Assembly (NCBI RefSeq): GCF_023703465.1
Contig: NZ_JAMQGP010000009.1
Coordinates: 62,001-126,000, forward strand
Length of the DNA stretch: 64,000 bases
DNA from: Echinimonas agarilytica
Lineage (GTDB): Bacteria; Pseudomonadota; Gammaproteobacteria; Enterobacterales; Neiellaceae
Direction: 5' to 3'
Shown here: piece by piece, positions 45,938 to 56,222 of the stretch
Numbering within the stretch: the first letter of the stretch is position 1
Layout of the letters: every line of letters starts with the position of its first letter
The notes under the pieces: model-generated
Database searches by the model: none
What the model was told of the DNA's origin: nothing
The model's input: the letters and a program-made list of their open reading frames with translations, nothing else
Translations under genes and position numbers: made by a program

Positions 45938-46610
45938 TCTGCCATTGCCTTTGCTCATGTTTGTGATTGGATTGTTGGGTTCTGGTCATTGCTTGGCGAT
46001 GTGCGGTGGACTTGCTTCTGCGTTTGGTATGAACACCCAAGGCAGTAAAGCTAAACGGTCATGGTTAATTTTAGTCGCGCAATTGGGACGAATTGTTGGA
46101 TACGGGTGCATTGGATTGTTGTTTGGTGGCTCGCTGGCGTTTGCGCAATCATTTTTAGACACTAAATCAAGCCTTATTGTATTACGTTTCTTTGCGAGTT
46201 TTATGCTGTTGGCAATGGGGCTGTATGTCGGCGGTTGGTGGTTTGGGCTAAAGAAAGTTGAACGTTTAGCAGTGCCGCTGTGGCGACGACTCAAACCGAT
46301 TCAACAGCGCTTCATCCCATTTCAAAATGCTTACCAAGCCCTTATTGTTGGATTTATATGGGGCTGGCTACCATGTGGCTTAGTGTACAGTGCGCTTATT
46401 ACCTCAGCTACAGCAGCTGATCCTTGGCTCAGTGCCATGAGCATGATGGCATTTGGTGCAGGTACAATCCCCGCTGTGTGGGGAATTGGCATCGCAGGGG
46501 CTTCCATACATTCACTGTTAAGGCATGCTGTTTTCCGGATGTTATCAGGCTGTTTACTCGTCATTTACGCCCTATACCAAATACTTACAATGTCATTGAG
46601 CATTTTCTAA
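45930..46610 (+). CDS. TauE/SafE-like or DsbD-like membrane protein in the cco operon
   Basis: This 226-aa protein has about six membrane helices. Conserved features of the family usually annotated sulfite exporter TauE/SafE (DsbD transmembrane-like) are [20 protein letters not shown] near the start and [13 protein letters not shown] in the second half. Both pairs contain Cys that could bind metal or undergo redox change. The start ATG at 45930 lies inside the ccoS end; the longer frame from 45867 overlaps ccoS. Its location between ccoS and fnr is common in marine gammaproteobacteria. A copper or thiol role in oxidase assembly is inference. Confidence 0.85.
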   Translation: MNDLPLPLLMFVIGLLGSGHCLAMCGGLASAFGMNTQGSKAKRSWLILVAQLGRIVGYGCIGLLFGGSLAFAQSFLDTKSSLIVLRFFASFMLLAMGLYVGGWWFGLKKVERLAVPLWRRLKPIQQRFIPFQNAYQALIVGFIWGWLPCGLVYSALITSATAADPWLSAMSMMAFGAGTIPAVWGIGIAGASIHSLLRHAVFRMLSGCLLVIYALYQILTMSLSIF

Positions 46611-46674
46611 TGCACCTTTTTTTGTGTTATTATTGATCTGGGTCGAATATAACCAAACAATACGGATAACATGT

Positions 46675-47433
46675 ATGACTGCAACTAATAAACGTCCTTT
46701 TGCTGGCGGCTGTGGCGCGATTCATTGTCAAAATTGCAGCATTAGTAATTTATGCATTCCTTTCTCGTTAAACAATAATGAGTTAGATCAACTTGATGAC
46801 ATCATCGAGCGTAAAAAGCCTATCCATAAAGGTGACGAGCTTTTTAAAGCGGGTGATGAGCTACGCAGCTTATTTGCTATCCGTTCAGGCTCTATCAAGT
46901 CTTATACAATTACCGAGCAAGGCGAAGAACAAATCACTGGTTTCCATTTGGCGGGTGACTTGGTCGGCTTCGATGCTATTTCCTCAGAAAGCCACTTGAG
47001 CTTTGCTGAAGCACTAGAAACGTCAATGGTGTGCGAGATTCCTTACGAAACTCTCGACGATTTGTGCGGAAAAATGCCAAAACTTCGTCAGCAAGTAATG
47101 CGTTTGATGAGCGATGAGATTGGCTCTGATCAAAACATGTTGTTGTTACTCAGCAAAAAGAGTGCTGAAGAGCGTTTAGCATCCTTCATCTTCGAGCTTT
47201 CAAACCGATTTGGCGAACGTGGTTTCTCACCTCGCGAATTCCGATTGACGATGACTCGTGGGGATATTGGTAACTACCTTGGCCTCACAGTTGAAACCAT
47301 CAGCCGTTTGTTAGGGCGCTTCCAGAAGAGCGGCATGATTGCTGTTCAAGGTAAATATATTACTGTATTAGACCTCGACTCACTTGGCGTAGCCGCAGGT
47401 CAAACACTTGATGACAAAGCACAAGTTGGCTAA
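46675..47433 (+). CDS. fnr: Oxygen-sensing regulator FNR (EtrA)
   Basis: This 252-aa protein (E. coli FNR 250 aa) begins with the iron-sulfur Cys cluster. Cys at about 13, 18, 21 and 27 lie in [17 protein letters not shown], and a further Cys lies near 120 (SMVCEIPYE). The cyclic-nucleotide-like barrel spans about 30-140 and the dimer helix follows. The C-terminal helix-turn-helix has [13 protein letters not shown], the E-SR recognition motif for TTGAT half sites. The ATG at 46675 gives the family start MTATNK. A half-match TTGATCTGGGTCGA in the leader hints at autoregulation. It directly follows the cbb3 assembly genes it is expected to control. Confidence 0.96.
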   Translation: MTATNKRPFAGGCGAIHCQNCSISNLCIPFSLNNNELDQLDDIIERKKPIHKGDELFKAGDELRSLFAIRSGSIKSYTITEQGEEQITGFHLAGDLVGFDAISSESHLSFAEALETSMVCEIPYETLDDLCGKMPKLRQQVMRLMSDEIGSDQNMLLLLSKKSAEERLASFIFELSNRFGERGFSPREFRLTMTRGDIGNYLGLTVETISRLLGRFQKSGMIAVQGKYITVLDLDSLGVAAGQTLDDKAQVG

Positions 47434-47453
47434 GTAAGTCACAGTTAGATACA

Positions 47454-47482
47454 AAAGGCGCGCATAGTTCGCGCCTTTTTTG
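47454..47482 (+). terminator. Intrinsic terminator after fnr
   Basis: Stem AAAAGGCGCG / CGCGCCTTTT with a 7-nt loop and T-run. Confidence 0.93.
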
Positions 47483-47567
47483 ATCCGCCTCAACCGTCTC
47501 CTGCCACTCTTATTTAATTTCTTGCTATGGTTAATGCAGACACCTAGCAATACTTAGGAGCTCGGCC

Positions 47568-48497
47568 ATGAATAAATACAAACGTTTGCTTGTCGTCATC
47601 GATCCCACCACTGATCATCAGCCAGCTTTAACTCGCGCGGTTCACTTAGCATCTAAGACCGGCGCTGAAATTCATGCATTGATGTGTATTTATGATTTCT
47701 CTTATGAAATGACGACTATGCTTTCGGTTCAAGAGCGTGAAGTGATGCGCGAAGCCGTCATTTCTTCACGTAGTGAATGGCTTGAAAATGTACTTGAAGC
47801 GCACAAAGTACCCGTCACCGCGACCACCCATGTTGAATGGCACAATCGACCATTTGAGGCGGTTATCCGCTATGGTCTTGAACATTCGATGAATTTAATC
47901 ATTAAAGCCACACGCTCGCACGATTCGCTCAAGTCGGTTATTTTTACACCGACTGATTGGCACTTGCTTCGCAAAGCCCCGATGCCGGTTTTACTCGTCA
48001 AGGAGCATGAATGGCCAGAGCATGGTAACGTCATTGCTGCTATTGATGCAGGAAATGACGACGACTCCCACAAAGGCCTAAACCAAGAGATTATTTCCAA
48101 AGCACAAAGTGTGGCCGCGTTGGTTCAAGCGGAAGTCCACCTGGTAAATAGCTTTCCGGGAACACCGCTTAATATTGCAGTGGAAATTCCTGATTTCGAT
48201 CCTGATTCCTATACCGAAGCCGTAGAGAAGTATCACACCACGCAAGTCGACCTGCTGGGCGAAGAATTTGGTATCGCTAAAACCAATCGTCATGTTAAAG
48301 AAGGACTTCCGGAAGATGTGATCCCATCAATTGCGCGCAATGTAGACGCAGAGTTGGTCGTTATGGGCACCATTGGGCGTACCGGTATTTCTGCTGCGTT
48401 AATCGGTAATACTGCGGAGCATGTGATCGATCAACTCAATTGCGATGTGCTGGCCATCAAACCGACAGAGTTTGATTGCCCTATTGCAATTGATTGA
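47568..48497 (+). CDS. uspE: Universal stress protein UspE
   Basis: This 309-aa protein has two tandem Usp domains (about 1-150 and 155-305). The first starts NKYKRLLVVIDPTTDHQPAL. The second ends with GTIGRTGISAALIGNTAEHV, the G-x2-G-x9-G-S/N-type nucleotide-binding motif, which is intact only there. Order fnr-uspE is the same as in E. coli. AGGAG precedes the ATG. UspE is induced in stationary phase and affects motility and aggregation in E. coli. Confidence 0.93.
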   Translation: MNKYKRLLVVIDPTTDHQPALTRAVHLASKTGAEIHALMCIYDFSYEMTTMLSVQEREVMREAVISSRSEWLENVLEAHKVPVTATTHVEWHNRPFEAVIRYGLEHSMNLIIKATRSHDSLKSVIFTPTDWHLLRKAPMPVLLVKEHEWPEHGNVIAAIDAGNDDDSHKGLNQEIISKAQSVAALVQAEVHLVNSFPGTPLNIAVEIPDFDPDSYTEAVEKYHTTQVDLLGEEFGIAKTNRHVKEGLPEDVIPSIARNVDAELVVMGTIGRTGISAALIGNTAEHVIDQLNCDVLAIKPTEFDCPIAID

Positions 48498-48498
48498 T

Positions 48499-48515
48499 AC
48501 GCCAACCGGCGTTTA
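48499..48515 (+). terminator. Weak hairpin after uspE
   Basis: ACGCC / GGCGT with a 4-nt loop followed by TTTA. A short stem, so only a possible terminator. Confidence 0.35.
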
Positions 48516-48568
48516 CTTCACGCATTTCGGGCGTATAATACGCTCGATTTTTACGTTAGGTAAACGCC

Positions 48569-49462
48569 ATGACTCGCAAAGCTACATACAACGCTAACAA
48601 ACTCGAAAAACGTATCCGCCGCAATGTCGGAAAAGCGATTGACGACTTCAATATGATTGAAGATGGCGATAAAGTTATGGTGTGTTTGAGTGGTGGCAAA
48701 GACAGCTACGCAATGCTCGATATTTTACTCAAACTCAAAAGCGTAGCTCCCATCTCTTTTGATATTGTCGCGGTTAATCTCGACCAAAAACAACCCGGTT
48801 TTCCTGAGCATATTTTGCCCGATTACTTGTCCTCTTTAGGCGTCGACTTCCAAATCATTGAAGAAGACACTTACTCAATCGTGAAAGATAAAATCCCTGA
48901 AGGCAAAACGACTTGTTCGCTGTGTTCAAGATTACGCAGAGGGATTCTCTACAACACCGCAAGTGCACTAGACGCAACCAAAATAGCGTTGGGCCACCAC
49001 CGTGACGACATGATCGAGACTCTGTTTCTAAATATGTTTTACGGTGGTCGTTTGAAATCTATGCCAGCTAAGTTAGTGACTGACGATGGTCGCCACACGG
49101 TCATCCGCCCGTTAGCTTATTGCAAAGAAGCAGACTTGATTAAGTATTCAGATTTGCAAAATTTCCCAATCATTCCGTGCAACTTATGCGGCTCTCAAGA
49201 GAATCTTCAACGTCAAGCGATTAAAGGGATGCTCAATGAATGGGATCAGCGTTTTCCTGGACGCTCAGAGTCAATATTCCGTTCGATGCAAAATGTGGTT
49301 CCCAGTCATCTAGTTGACCGGGAGTTATTTGATTTTGTAAACCTAAAGCCAACGGGCGTTGCAGATGAAAATGGCGACAAGGCGTTTGATCCGCCTACAT
49401 TAGAACAAATTCCATCCGTACCGGATGAAGCGCTTCAGCTTGACATTATTGAAGTAAAATAG
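48569..49462 (+). CDS. ttcA: tRNA 2-thiocytidine(32) synthetase TtcA
   Basis: TtcA makes s2C32 in several tRNAs with ATP and an iron-sulfur cluster. The 297-aa product has the PP-loop SGGKDS (residues 41-46), CSLC in the middle and [13 protein letters not shown] later. The last two provide the CxxC pairs. [14 protein letters not shown] is another family motif. The start ATG at 48569 gives [16 protein letters not shown], the usual N-terminus. It follows uspE by 71 nt. Confidence 0.96.
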   Translation: MTRKATYNANKLEKRIRRNVGKAIDDFNMIEDGDKVMVCLSGGKDSYAMLDILLKLKSVAPISFDIVAVNLDQKQPGFPEHILPDYLSSLGVDFQIIEEDTYSIVKDKIPEGKTTCSLCSRLRRGILYNTASALDATKIALGHHRDDMIETLFLNMFYGGRLKSMPAKLVTDDGRHTVIRPLAYCKEADLIKYSDLQNFPIIPCNLCGSQENLQRQAIKGMLNEWDQRFPGRSESIFRSMQNVVPSHLVDRELFDFVNLKPTGVADENGDKAFDPPTLEQIPSVPDEALQLDIIEVK

Positions 49463-49491
49463 CTTTTGCGCTGCGCTGACGGTAGCCCGCT

Positions 49492-50166
49492 CTAGTTTTC
49501 TTGGGCCATCTGTAAGGTGGCAAATGAAGGTGTGCGATCAAAGGTTATGCCTTCGTGGAGCTGGACCTTACTAATTGCTTGTTGTTCGCCGTTTTTAAAA
49601 TGGAATACCATGGCACTCCAGTCGGGCATCATGTACTTCATCATTCCTGCGTATTCGCGCATTAATTCATACATTTGCGTACTGATAAGCGCCAACTCGT
49701 CAGCAGAAATTTGGTTGGATGCAATGCGGCCCGCCACAGCAACTGCTAACGTGCAATGATCATCGCCACCAAAGTGTAGGCGCGCCCTTTGGTCTTTTAA
49801 GCGTTTATCGTAAGGAACAAAGAACTCACCACTAATGCGGTCAAAGACTAATGGATAAGACGCATTTGGTGTAATGATCTCTGCAGAATCAGATACGCAG
49901 TCACTGACACTACCATTTGCGTTTTTTAAAAAAAATGCGGGGCGAACGTAGCTGTATTCAATAGAATCTGCCGGTTTCAAATACTGGTAAAAGCCGTGAT
50001 ATTCCAACGTTAGCGCATGAGCATTGCTGCCAGGCAATGCCGCCAACAACAACCCGCCATATAAAGCATATTTGAACTTAGACTTGACGAATAACTTGTT
50101 CGAAAATCTGCTGATTTTGTCGAACAACACGTGCAACGAGTTTTTGATATTCAGAATGTTCAGCAT
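49492..50166 (-). CDS. DUF2987 family periplasmic protein
   Basis: The protein has a signal-peptide-like segment (KFKYALYGGLLLAALPGSNAHALT) and a mature part beginning LEYHGFYQYLKPADSIEYSYVRPAFFL, which matches DUF2987. Its true start is uncertain. ATG at 50166 lies 89 nt inside the preceding bax-like gene, GTG at 50130 is another option, and none has a good Shine-Dalgarno. Translation may be coupled to the upstream gene. Function unknown. Length of the mature part is about 170 residues. Confidence 0.7.
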   Translation of the reverse strand: MLNILNIKNSLHVLFDKISRFSNKLFVKSKFKYALYGGLLLAALPGSNAHALTLEYHGFYQYLKPADSIEYSYVRPAFFLKNANGSVSDCVSDSAEIITPNASYPLVFDRISGEFFVPYDKRLKDQRARLHFGGDDHCTLAVAVAGRIASNQISADELALISTQMYELMREYAGMMKYMMPDWSAMVFHFKNGEQQAISKVQLHEGITFDRTPSFATLQMAQEN

Positions 50167-50896
50167 AACCTTCCAATGCAGCAATCAATTGAGTGACGTC
50201 ATTATGATTATCTTGATGGAGTTGTCTACGAACATTTCTAAATTCGACGTAATTTAAGTGTGTGTTAAGCGCATTTGCATAAGCTGTCACCGAATCTAAA
50301 GGTGAATCAAAACTTCGTACATAAAAATTGCCATTCGCCTGATTCGCTTTGACACCGCAGCCAATTTTAAAACATCGAATGCCAAAGAAATTGAATTCAT
50401 CTTTTGCAAACCGCGATGTGCCCCAGCCCGACTCTAAAGCCGCTTGAGCTAATACCATTTCAGCAGGTATGGGGTGAACTCGAAGTTCTAGTTCTGCAAT
50501 AATATCTCGCGGTTTTGCATGGTCAATTTGATATTCTTTAGCAAGAGTATTTAATTGCGTTATCGATTGCTCAGGGAGTGTTTGGCCAGACTTGAGCTTT
50601 TGACTCATCTCTTCGACCCATACTCGTTGTGCCACTATTGCTTTGTTCACGCGTTCAATAGACGGCATCAAATACTGTGCAAACAGCAACTTTTTGTGGC
50701 CGACATTATCCATTGACTCAAAATTTGGCATAGGGTATTGCCAACTATTCATGGTGATGGGTTCTACAATTGCTGACTCCAGAACATGAGGATTCACCTT
50801 AGCGTTTGTAGCTTTTTTAAGTTTACCATCTGAGTGGGAGCAACCTACAAGAATGCTCGTTGCGAACATGACTAATACTGGGAAAAAAGAGTTCAA
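50078..50896 (-). CDS. Bax-like glucosaminidase, lipoprotein
   Basis: This peptidoglycan hydrolase-like protein belongs to the Bax/glucosaminidase family, with PAEMVLAQAALESGWGTSRFAKDEFNFFGIRC containing the catalytic Glu (ESGWG). The best start is TTG at 50896, which has AGAGGTGG 5 nt upstream and gives a lipoprotein signal NSFFPVLVMFATSILVGC with Cys at the lipobox. Frames reaching further upstream (to 50956) lack such a signal. The product is 272 aa. The 3' end overlaps the DUF2987 gene. It probably acts on cell-wall glycan from the inner leaflet of the outer membrane or the periplasmic face of the inner membrane. Confidence 0.85.
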   Translation of the reverse strand: MNSFFPVLVMFATSILVGCSHSDGKLKKATNAKVNPHVLESAIVEPITMNSWQYPMPNFESMDNVGHKKLLFAQYLMPSIERVNKAIVAQRVWVEEMSQKLKSGQTLPEQSITQLNTLAKEYQIDHAKPRDIIAELELRVHPIPAEMVLAQAALESGWGTSRFAKDEFNFFGIRCFKIGCGVKANQANGNFYVRSFDSPLDSVTAYANALNTHLNYVEFRNVRRQLHQDNHNDVTQLIAALEGYAEHSEYQKLVARVVRQNQQIFEQVIRQV

Positions 50897-50966
50897 TGAA
50901 TCCACCTCTATCGCTTCACTAAGGCGGGAGTATACGACTCTTAACATTGAACTCAAGCGCTATTGG

Positions 50967-51599
50967 TTACATTTCATACACTATTGACCAAGCTAACCTA
51001 AAAGCAATCAGCAGTAGCAACAGACCCATAACTACATTCACAACCTTATAACTTTGTTGGAGCTGTTTTTGTATTCGAGGGTGCCCTATCACTGAGGCCA
51101 AAAATGCGAACCAAGCAAAGGTAGCAAATACCAAATATACCCCGTAACCGAGCCTGTCCAACAAAGGGGTTTGTTCTGAAACAACTGCGGTAAATAGAGC
51201 GATAAAAAACAGAGTGGCCTTTGGGTTCAGGCCATTGGTGATAAATCCGTTTAGGAAAGGTTTTCGTTTCGATATTTGACCTTGCGGTGAATCAAAGTCG
51301 GCATCATATGCTGACGCCCAACTTTTTAATCCCATTACTCCTAAATAGCCCAGATAAATAGCCGCTATCGTCATCATCACCTGTTGTAAAAGCACTGACT
51401 GCTGAACGATATAACCAATACCAAGTGCCGAATATAGTACGTGAATAATGATGCCACACCCCACACCAGCAGCGGTTAGGATACCAGCAGAGCGGCCAAA
51501 CTTAACTGAATTGTTTATTACGATTGCGGTGTCTGGACCTGGACTGACAACCGCTAAAAAGTGGATCCCTGCGATTGCGATAAATTCGGATAGAATCAT
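50967..51599 (-). CDS. LysE/RhtB family amino-acid exporter
   Basis: This 210-aa membrane protein has about six helices and the family start FIAIAGIHFLAVVSPGPDTAIV, where the SPGPD motif is conserved in LysE/RhtB proteins. GFITNGLNPKATLFFIALF is the second conserved block. These proteins export amino acids or derivatives such as homoserine lactone; the substrate is unknown. The gene lies 70 nt upstream of the predicted bax-like start on the same strand. Confidence 0.92.
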   Translation of the reverse strand: MILSEFIAIAGIHFLAVVSPGPDTAIVINNSVKFGRSAGILTAAGVGCGIIIHVLYSALGIGYIVQQSVLLQQVMMTIAAIYLGYLGVMGLKSWASAYDADFDSPQGQISKRKPFLNGFITNGLNPKATLFFIALFTAVVSEQTPLLDRLGYGVYLVFATFAWFAFLASVIGHPRIQKQLQQSYKVVNVVMGLLLLLIAFRLAWSIVYEM

Positions 51600-51641
51600 G
51601 GTGACTCAACTTAGTTTCATTTGCTTTGCATGAGCGATTAT

Positions 51642-52343
51642 TCAGAGCTTATGTGCAATGAGTTCGCCCACGAATTTAGGGACAATCTTCGAGGCAGAAC
51701 CGTATACGTGCTGGTCGAACTGTGTATTAGTTTGAGAAGGCTCCAGATTCAATTCTAATGTTTGTGCACCATAAGAACTGGCAATCTGCACAAATCCTGC
51801 AGCTGGGTAAACATGCCCAGATGTTCCAATTGAAATAAACATGTCGCATTGACTCAGAGCTAGAGAGATTTCTTCCATATATTTGGGGATTTCACCAAAC
51901 CAAACAATATCGGGGCGAACTGTGCCTTTTGCGCTACAGTGTTGGCAAACCGTATGAACGCTAATATCATCCAGTTCTTGCCAGCTGGCCCCACAACGGG
52001 TACAGCATACCTGTTGTAATTGGCCATGCATATGTAGCAATTGTTTTGAGCCAGCCCGCTCGTGTAAATTATCTACGTTTTGGGTCACTAGCAGAAATTC
52101 AGATGCGTAGTTTTCTAATGCTACTAGCGCGTCATGGGCTGCATTTGGCGAAACCGAATCTGAATTTAATTGCGCCCTGCGCTCATTATAAAAATTTTGT
52201 ACAAGTCGAGGATTGGCAGCATAACCTTCAGGGGTTGCGACATCTTCAACTGAATGCCCCTCCCAGAGACCATCGGCTGCCCTGAAGGTTCTAATACCGG
52301 ACTCAGCGGAAATCCCCGCCCCTGTTAACACAACTATTTTCAT
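51642..52343 (-). CDS. cobB: NAD-dependent protein deacylase CobB (sirtuin)
   Basis: This 233-aa class III sirtuin uses NAD+ to remove acyl groups from lysine. Visible motifs are [17 protein letters not shown] (NAD-binding), [17 protein letters not shown] with the catalytic His, and two Cys pairs for zinc (CCTRCG and CQHC). FYNERR contains the Tyr and Arg that in CobB and SIRT5 favour desuccinylation. The ATG at 52343 has GGAG 6 nt upstream; a longer frame to 52373 lacks support. Confidence 0.95.
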   Translation of the reverse strand: MKIVVLTGAGISAESGIRTFRAADGLWEGHSVEDVATPEGYAANPRLVQNFYNERRAQLNSDSVSPNAAHDALVALENYASEFLLVTQNVDNLHERAGSKQLLHMHGQLQQVCCTRCGASWQELDDISVHTVCQHCSAKGTVRPDIVWFGEIPKYMEEISLALSQCDMFISIGTSGHVYPAAGFVQIASSYGAQTLELNLEPSQTNTQFDQHVYGSASKIVPKFVGELIAHKL

Positions 52344-52454
52344 TTCATGCGCTCCACTTAATCGGCTATACAAAATTATTACTCACAATCATGCATAATT
52401 CCCGTTATTGTTACGTACAACAATGATCAAGAAACAAATGCCATAGGAAATGGA

Positions 52455-53315
52455 ATGACCCAAACTGTCCCCTCTAATCAATCAAGAATTTTAATCGCAG
52501 GCTATGGTGCGATTGGTAAGAACATGGTGAAGCAAGCCAAACAGTGCTTGTGGATAAGCCTTAATCGCTCAGGAACCTCAGACGTTTTGCATCATATTAG
52601 TGCAGACTTGAATGAATTAGCTCAAGATATTGATTTAAATGGAATTGATTACATTGTATATACAGCAACTCCCGATCAAAGAACTGAAGAATCGTACAAA
52701 AAAACCTATGTAGAAGGCCTTCAACATTTAATTCGAGCTGTTGATAAGTCGTCACTTAAACGCTTCATTTTGGTGTCGAGCACGAGTGTTTACGGTCAAA
52801 GTGAAGGTGAAGATGTCACAGAGAAAAGCTTGACCATTCCGACAGGCTTTAGCGGGAAGGCAATATTAGAAGGTGAACAGATATTACTGAATAGCCTACT
52901 CCCCTGCTCTATCATTCGCTTTGGCGGTATCTATGGCAATGGCCGTAACATGTTAATTCGACAGGTACGCAAAGGTGTGGAAGTTCCAAATAACCCTGCG
53001 GCGAAGACAAACCGAATACATGAAGATGACTGCGCTGGAGTATTACTCCATATCATTGCCCAAGATGAACGAAATGCCGATTTAGCGAAGCTATACATTG
53101 CTGTTGATGACAACGGAGCCGACAAAGCTCAAGTATACGGTTTTATCGAACATGAACTTGGTCTTGAAAATAAAGTAAACTTTATCGATCAGTCGCCCTC
53201 TAACTTAGGCAAACGTTGTATCAACGCAGCACTGAAATCAACAGGTTACGTTTTTAAGTATCCTGACTTTCGTTCAGGCTACAGTGAAGCGATCAAAAGG
53301 ACATTCGAATGTTAA
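52455..53315 (+). CDS. NAD(P)-binding SDR/epimerase family protein (YeeZ-like)
   Basis: This 286-aa protein has a Rossmann start (ILIAGYGAIGKNMVKQA), the VSSTSVYGQSEG segment of extended SDRs with Ser and Tyr, and IIRFGGIYGNGRN. The length and motifs resemble E. coli YeeZ. The substrate is unknown. The last bases overlap the start of the next gene (ATG at 53309), suggesting an operon. Confidence 0.85.
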   Translation: MTQTVPSNQSRILIAGYGAIGKNMVKQAKQCLWISLNRSGTSDVLHHISADLNELAQDIDLNGIDYIVYTATPDQRTEESYKKTYVEGLQHLIRAVDKSSLKRFILVSSTSVYGQSEGEDVTEKSLTIPTGFSGKAILEGEQILLNSLLPCSIIRFGGIYGNGRNMLIRQVRKGVEVPNNPAAKTNRIHEDDCAGVLLHIIAQDERNADLAKLYIAVDDNGADKAQVYGFIEHELGLENKVNFIDQSPSNLGKRCINAALKSTGYVFKYPDFRSGYSEAIKRTFEC

Positions 53316-53767
53316 ACAAGCTATCTGGATTCTTCGAATCCCTCACAGAGTCGAACACTGCTGCCAATGACACAGCAATTGACCAACCTTTAGCCATTGC
53401 AGCGCTACTCGTGGAAGTTGCAACGAGCGATGGCAATACTGATCCTCGGGAAATCAACATCATCACCAGCTTAATGCAAAAACTCTTTGATGTAGGCGCT
53501 GATGAAGTCAACCAATTGGTTAAACGTGCTCAAACATCGTCAGAAAATGCGACGTGCATGCATCAATTTACGTCTGTGATCAAACAGGCACCGCTTGAGC
53601 TTAGGCATCAAGTCGTTTTAGCGTTATGGAAGGTGTCTTACGCAGATGGTCAGCTCGATCCCTATGAGGAAGCGACCATCCGAAAAGTATCAGACCTGCT
53701 GTACGTCAGCCACAGTGACTTCGTGAAGAATAAGCTCGATGCCCAAGCAATTATGGGCATCGCTTAA
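53309..53767 (+). CDS. TerB-like family protein
   Basis: This 152-aa helical protein matches the TerB-like (TerB/DjlA N-terminal) fold: ALLVEVATSDGNTDPREINIITSLM and later ALWKVSYADGQLDPYEEATIRKVSDLL. Both hold the D-G-x-x-x-x-x-E metal-binding-like motif. It overlaps the upstream SDR gene by 7 nt. TerB-like proteins are linked to tellurite resistance and membrane stress, but the function in this context is unknown. It is convergent with guaC, 14 nt apart. Confidence 0.85.
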   Translation: MLNKLSGFFESLTESNTAANDTAIDQPLAIAALLVEVATSDGNTDPREINIITSLMQKLFDVGADEVNQLVKRAQTSSENATCMHQFTSVIKQAPLELRHQVVLALWKVSYADGQLDPYEEATIRKVSDLLYVSHSDFVKNKLDAQAIMGIA

Positions 53768-53781
53768 CGGTAGGAGCAGAG

Positions 53782-54825
53782 TTACTCTTTACCGAACACT
53801 TGATTTTCTTGTTCTCGGACCATAATGAATGTGGTGCGCTTAGATAGCTCTTTAAGTGACAGAGCGCCCACATACGTGCAGGTTGAGCGGATACCGCCCA
53901 AGATATCTAACACCGTTGCTGATATTGGACCTCGGTAAGGTACCTTCACTGTTTTGCCTTCAGAAGCGCGGTATTCAGCAACCCCTCCAGCATGTTTCGA
54001 CATCGCCGTTGCTGAACTCATGCCGTAAAAGGTTTTGTATTGCTTTCCTTCAACCTCAACCAAATCGCCTGCCGACTCATCATGTCCGGCAAGCATGCCG
54101 CCGAGCATGACGAAATCAGCACCGCCACCAAACGCTTTGGCAACGTCTCCCGGAATAGCACAGCCGCCATCTGAAATGATGAGCCCGCCCAACCCATGTG
54201 CTGCATCGGCACATTCGATTGTGGCCGATAGTTGAGGATAACCGACCCCTGTTTTTACACGGGTAGTACATACAGAGCCCGGTCCAATTCCAACTTTAAC
54301 CACGTCTGCACCGGCTAAAATCAGCTCTTCTACCATCTCACCAGTCACTACATTCCCAGCGATGAGTGTCACGTCCGGGTATTGTTGGCGTACTTTTCGT
54401 ACGAACTCAACAAACGCTTCGGCGTAGCCGTTGGCAACATCGATGCAGATAAATTGAAGCTTTGGGTGAGCTGTCATCAATTGGTTAAGCTTTGCCATGT
54501 CATTTGAGGAAGTCCCCGAACTGACCATGATGTGATCAAAAATTGAATCGTCTGCTTCATCCACAAAGGACTGCCATTGTTCTAGTGTGTAGTGTTTGTG
54601 AACAGCGCATAGCATCTTGTGTTCTGCAAGTGCTTTGGCCACTTCAAAAGTGCCCACGGTGTCCATATTTGCGGCGATGACAGGTACACCCTTCCATGTG
54701 CGTTTGCTATTCACGAATGTGTAAGTTCGTACTAAATCTACTTGTGAACGTGAACTGAGTGTGGATCGCTTGGGTCGAATCAAAACATCTTTGAATCCCA
54801 ATTTGATATCAGATTCAATGCGCAT
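53782..54825 (-). CDS. guaC: GMP reductase
   Basis: GuaC reduces GMP to IMP and ammonia with NADPH in purine salvage. From ATG at 54825 the product is 347 aa, equal to E. coli GuaC. It starts [21 protein letters not shown]. The catalytic Cys is in [11 protein letters not shown] (about residue 186). [31 protein letters not shown] and the flap sequence are typical of the IMPDH/GMPR family. The CBS domains of IMP dehydrogenase are absent. GAGG lies 8 nt before the ATG; a longer frame to 54855 is not needed. Confidence 0.96.
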   Translation of the reverse strand: MRIESDIKLGFKDVLIRPKRSTLSSRSQVDLVRTYTFVNSKRTWKGVPVIAANMDTVGTFEVAKALAEHKMLCAVHKHYTLEQWQSFVDEADDSIFDHIMVSSGTSSNDMAKLNQLMTAHPKLQFICIDVANGYAEAFVEFVRKVRQQYPDVTLIAGNVVTGEMVEELILAGADVVKVGIGPGSVCTTRVKTGVGYPQLSATIECADAAHGLGGLIISDGGCAIPGDVAKAFGGGADFVMLGGMLAGHDESAGDLVEVEGKQYKTFYGMSSATAMSKHAGGVAEYRASEGKTVKVPYRGPISATVLDILGGIRSTCTYVGALSLKELSKRTTFIMVREQENQVFGKE

Positions 54826-54985
54826 GGAAATACCTCGAAGATTTGCAGATAACAATTAGAGTGTATGCGAATATAGTGAAACTGCCTCATCGCGTATTGA
54901 CGGAGAACAGTATCAGCTCAGAAAGTTCTTTTTGTGTGGCGCTTTGGTACTATGGATTCATCACCTTTAGGAGACACTCGTACAC

Positions 54986-56218
54986 ATGGATTCTTGCTAC
55001 ACTTCATCGCTCATGCCTTTATCTGAAGGACTTGCACGCCTTACGGATGCCATTACAGCCGTCACAGAGATTGAGACCGTTCCTCTTCAAGCTGCAGATG
55101 GGCGCATCATTTCGGCTCCTATTATTTGCCCGGTGAATGTTCCGCCAGCCGATAACTCAGCAATGGACGGCTACGCACTGAGGGCTGTAGACGCTCCCGA
55201 AGCAGCTACTCAGTTACAGCTCATAGGCCGTTCTATGGCAGGCGTTCCTTATCATGGCACGGTAAACCAAGGCGAATGTGTTCGTATTATGACCGGCGCA
55301 GTCATCCCCCAAGGTGCAACCGCTGTGGTCATGCAAGAACAAGTGGTTACTAATGACGAATCGATCACCTTTAAACGGCCAGTGCAAATAGCACAAAATA
55401 TTAGACGAGCTGGAGAAGATCTGAAGCAAGGCCAATTGCTGTTTGAGCAAGGTCACCGCCTTCGCCCTGCTGACTTGGGGTTACTCGCATCAATTGGTAT
55501 TGGTGAGGTTGCGCTTTACAGAAAACCTCGCGTTGCACTGATCAGCAATGGCGATGAGCTGATTGAGCCAGGTCGATCACTTAAAGCAGGACAAATATAC
55601 GAAAGTAATCGATACGCGCTGGCTGCACTCGTCCGCCGTTTACCCATTATTGTTGAAGAATTTGGCATTATTCCTGATCAGCCCGAAGCGCTGCGCGAAG
55701 CAATGACAAAAGCAGGTCGCTTTGATGCTGTGATCAGCAGTGGTGGTGTGAGTGTCGGAGATGCCGATTACATTAAGATCATTTTAGATGAACTCGGCGA
55801 AATAGATTTTTGGAAATTGGCCATTAAACCAGGGAAACCATTTGCATTTGGCTCGCTGGGTAACGCACATTATTTTGGATTACCTGGGAACCCTGTTTCG
55901 GCTATGGTGACTTGTCATCAGCTTGCTATACCTGCGCTACGCCGACTCACGGGCGAACACTACGTAGCGCCAACTCCATTGGTGGCAACCACCACTGGTT
56001 TGCTTAGAAAGCGACCGGGCAGACTTGATTTTCAACGTGGTAGATATCAAAACGGGCCCGATGGAAAATTACTGGTAAGCGCTACAGGTGCTCAAGGATC
56101 AGGTGTCATGTCGTCGTTTTGTGAAGCTAATTGCTACATTGTGTTGGAACAAGAGCGAGGCAGTGTAGAACAAGGAGAGCAAGTTGAAATCCTACCCTTC
56201 GATGCATTAATGGTATAA
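54986..56218 (+). CDS. moeA: Molybdopterin molybdenumtransferase MoeA
   Basis: MoeA inserts molybdate into adenylylated molybdopterin. The 410-aa product has NSAMDGYAL near residue 50, RIMTGAVIPQGATAVVMQE, the central domain with SNGDELIEPG and SSGGVSVGDADY, and GLPGNPVSAMVT. All are hallmarks of MoeA. The C-terminal beta domain is present. The upstream gap to guaC (160 nt) has no clear gene. It converges on moaE with a 4-nt gap, so antisense read-through is possible. Confidence 0.95.
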   Translation: MDSCYTSSLMPLSEGLARLTDAITAVTEIETVPLQAADGRIISAPIICPVNVPPADNSAMDGYALRAVDAPEAATQLQLIGRSMAGVPYHGTVNQGECVRIMTGAVIPQGATAVVMQEQVVTNDESITFKRPVQIAQNIRRAGEDLKQGQLLFEQGHRLRPADLGLLASIGIGEVALYRKPRVALISNGDELIEPGRSLKAGQIYESNRYALAALVRRLPIIVEEFGIIPDQPEALREAMTKAGRFDAVISSGGVSVGDADYIKIILDELGEIDFWKLAIKPGKPFAFGSLGNAHYFGLPGNPVSAMVTCHQLAIPALRRLTGEHYVAPTPLVATTTGLLRKRPGRLDFQRGRYQNGPDGKLLVSATGAQGSGVMSSFCEANCYIVLEQERGSVEQGEQVEILPFDALMV

Positions 56219-56222
56219 CGGT

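Noticed and set aside
54856-54985. Frame leading into moeA from 54843
   Set aside because: It overlaps moeA out of frame, lacks a Shine-Dalgarno and is rich in rare residues; treated as noise.
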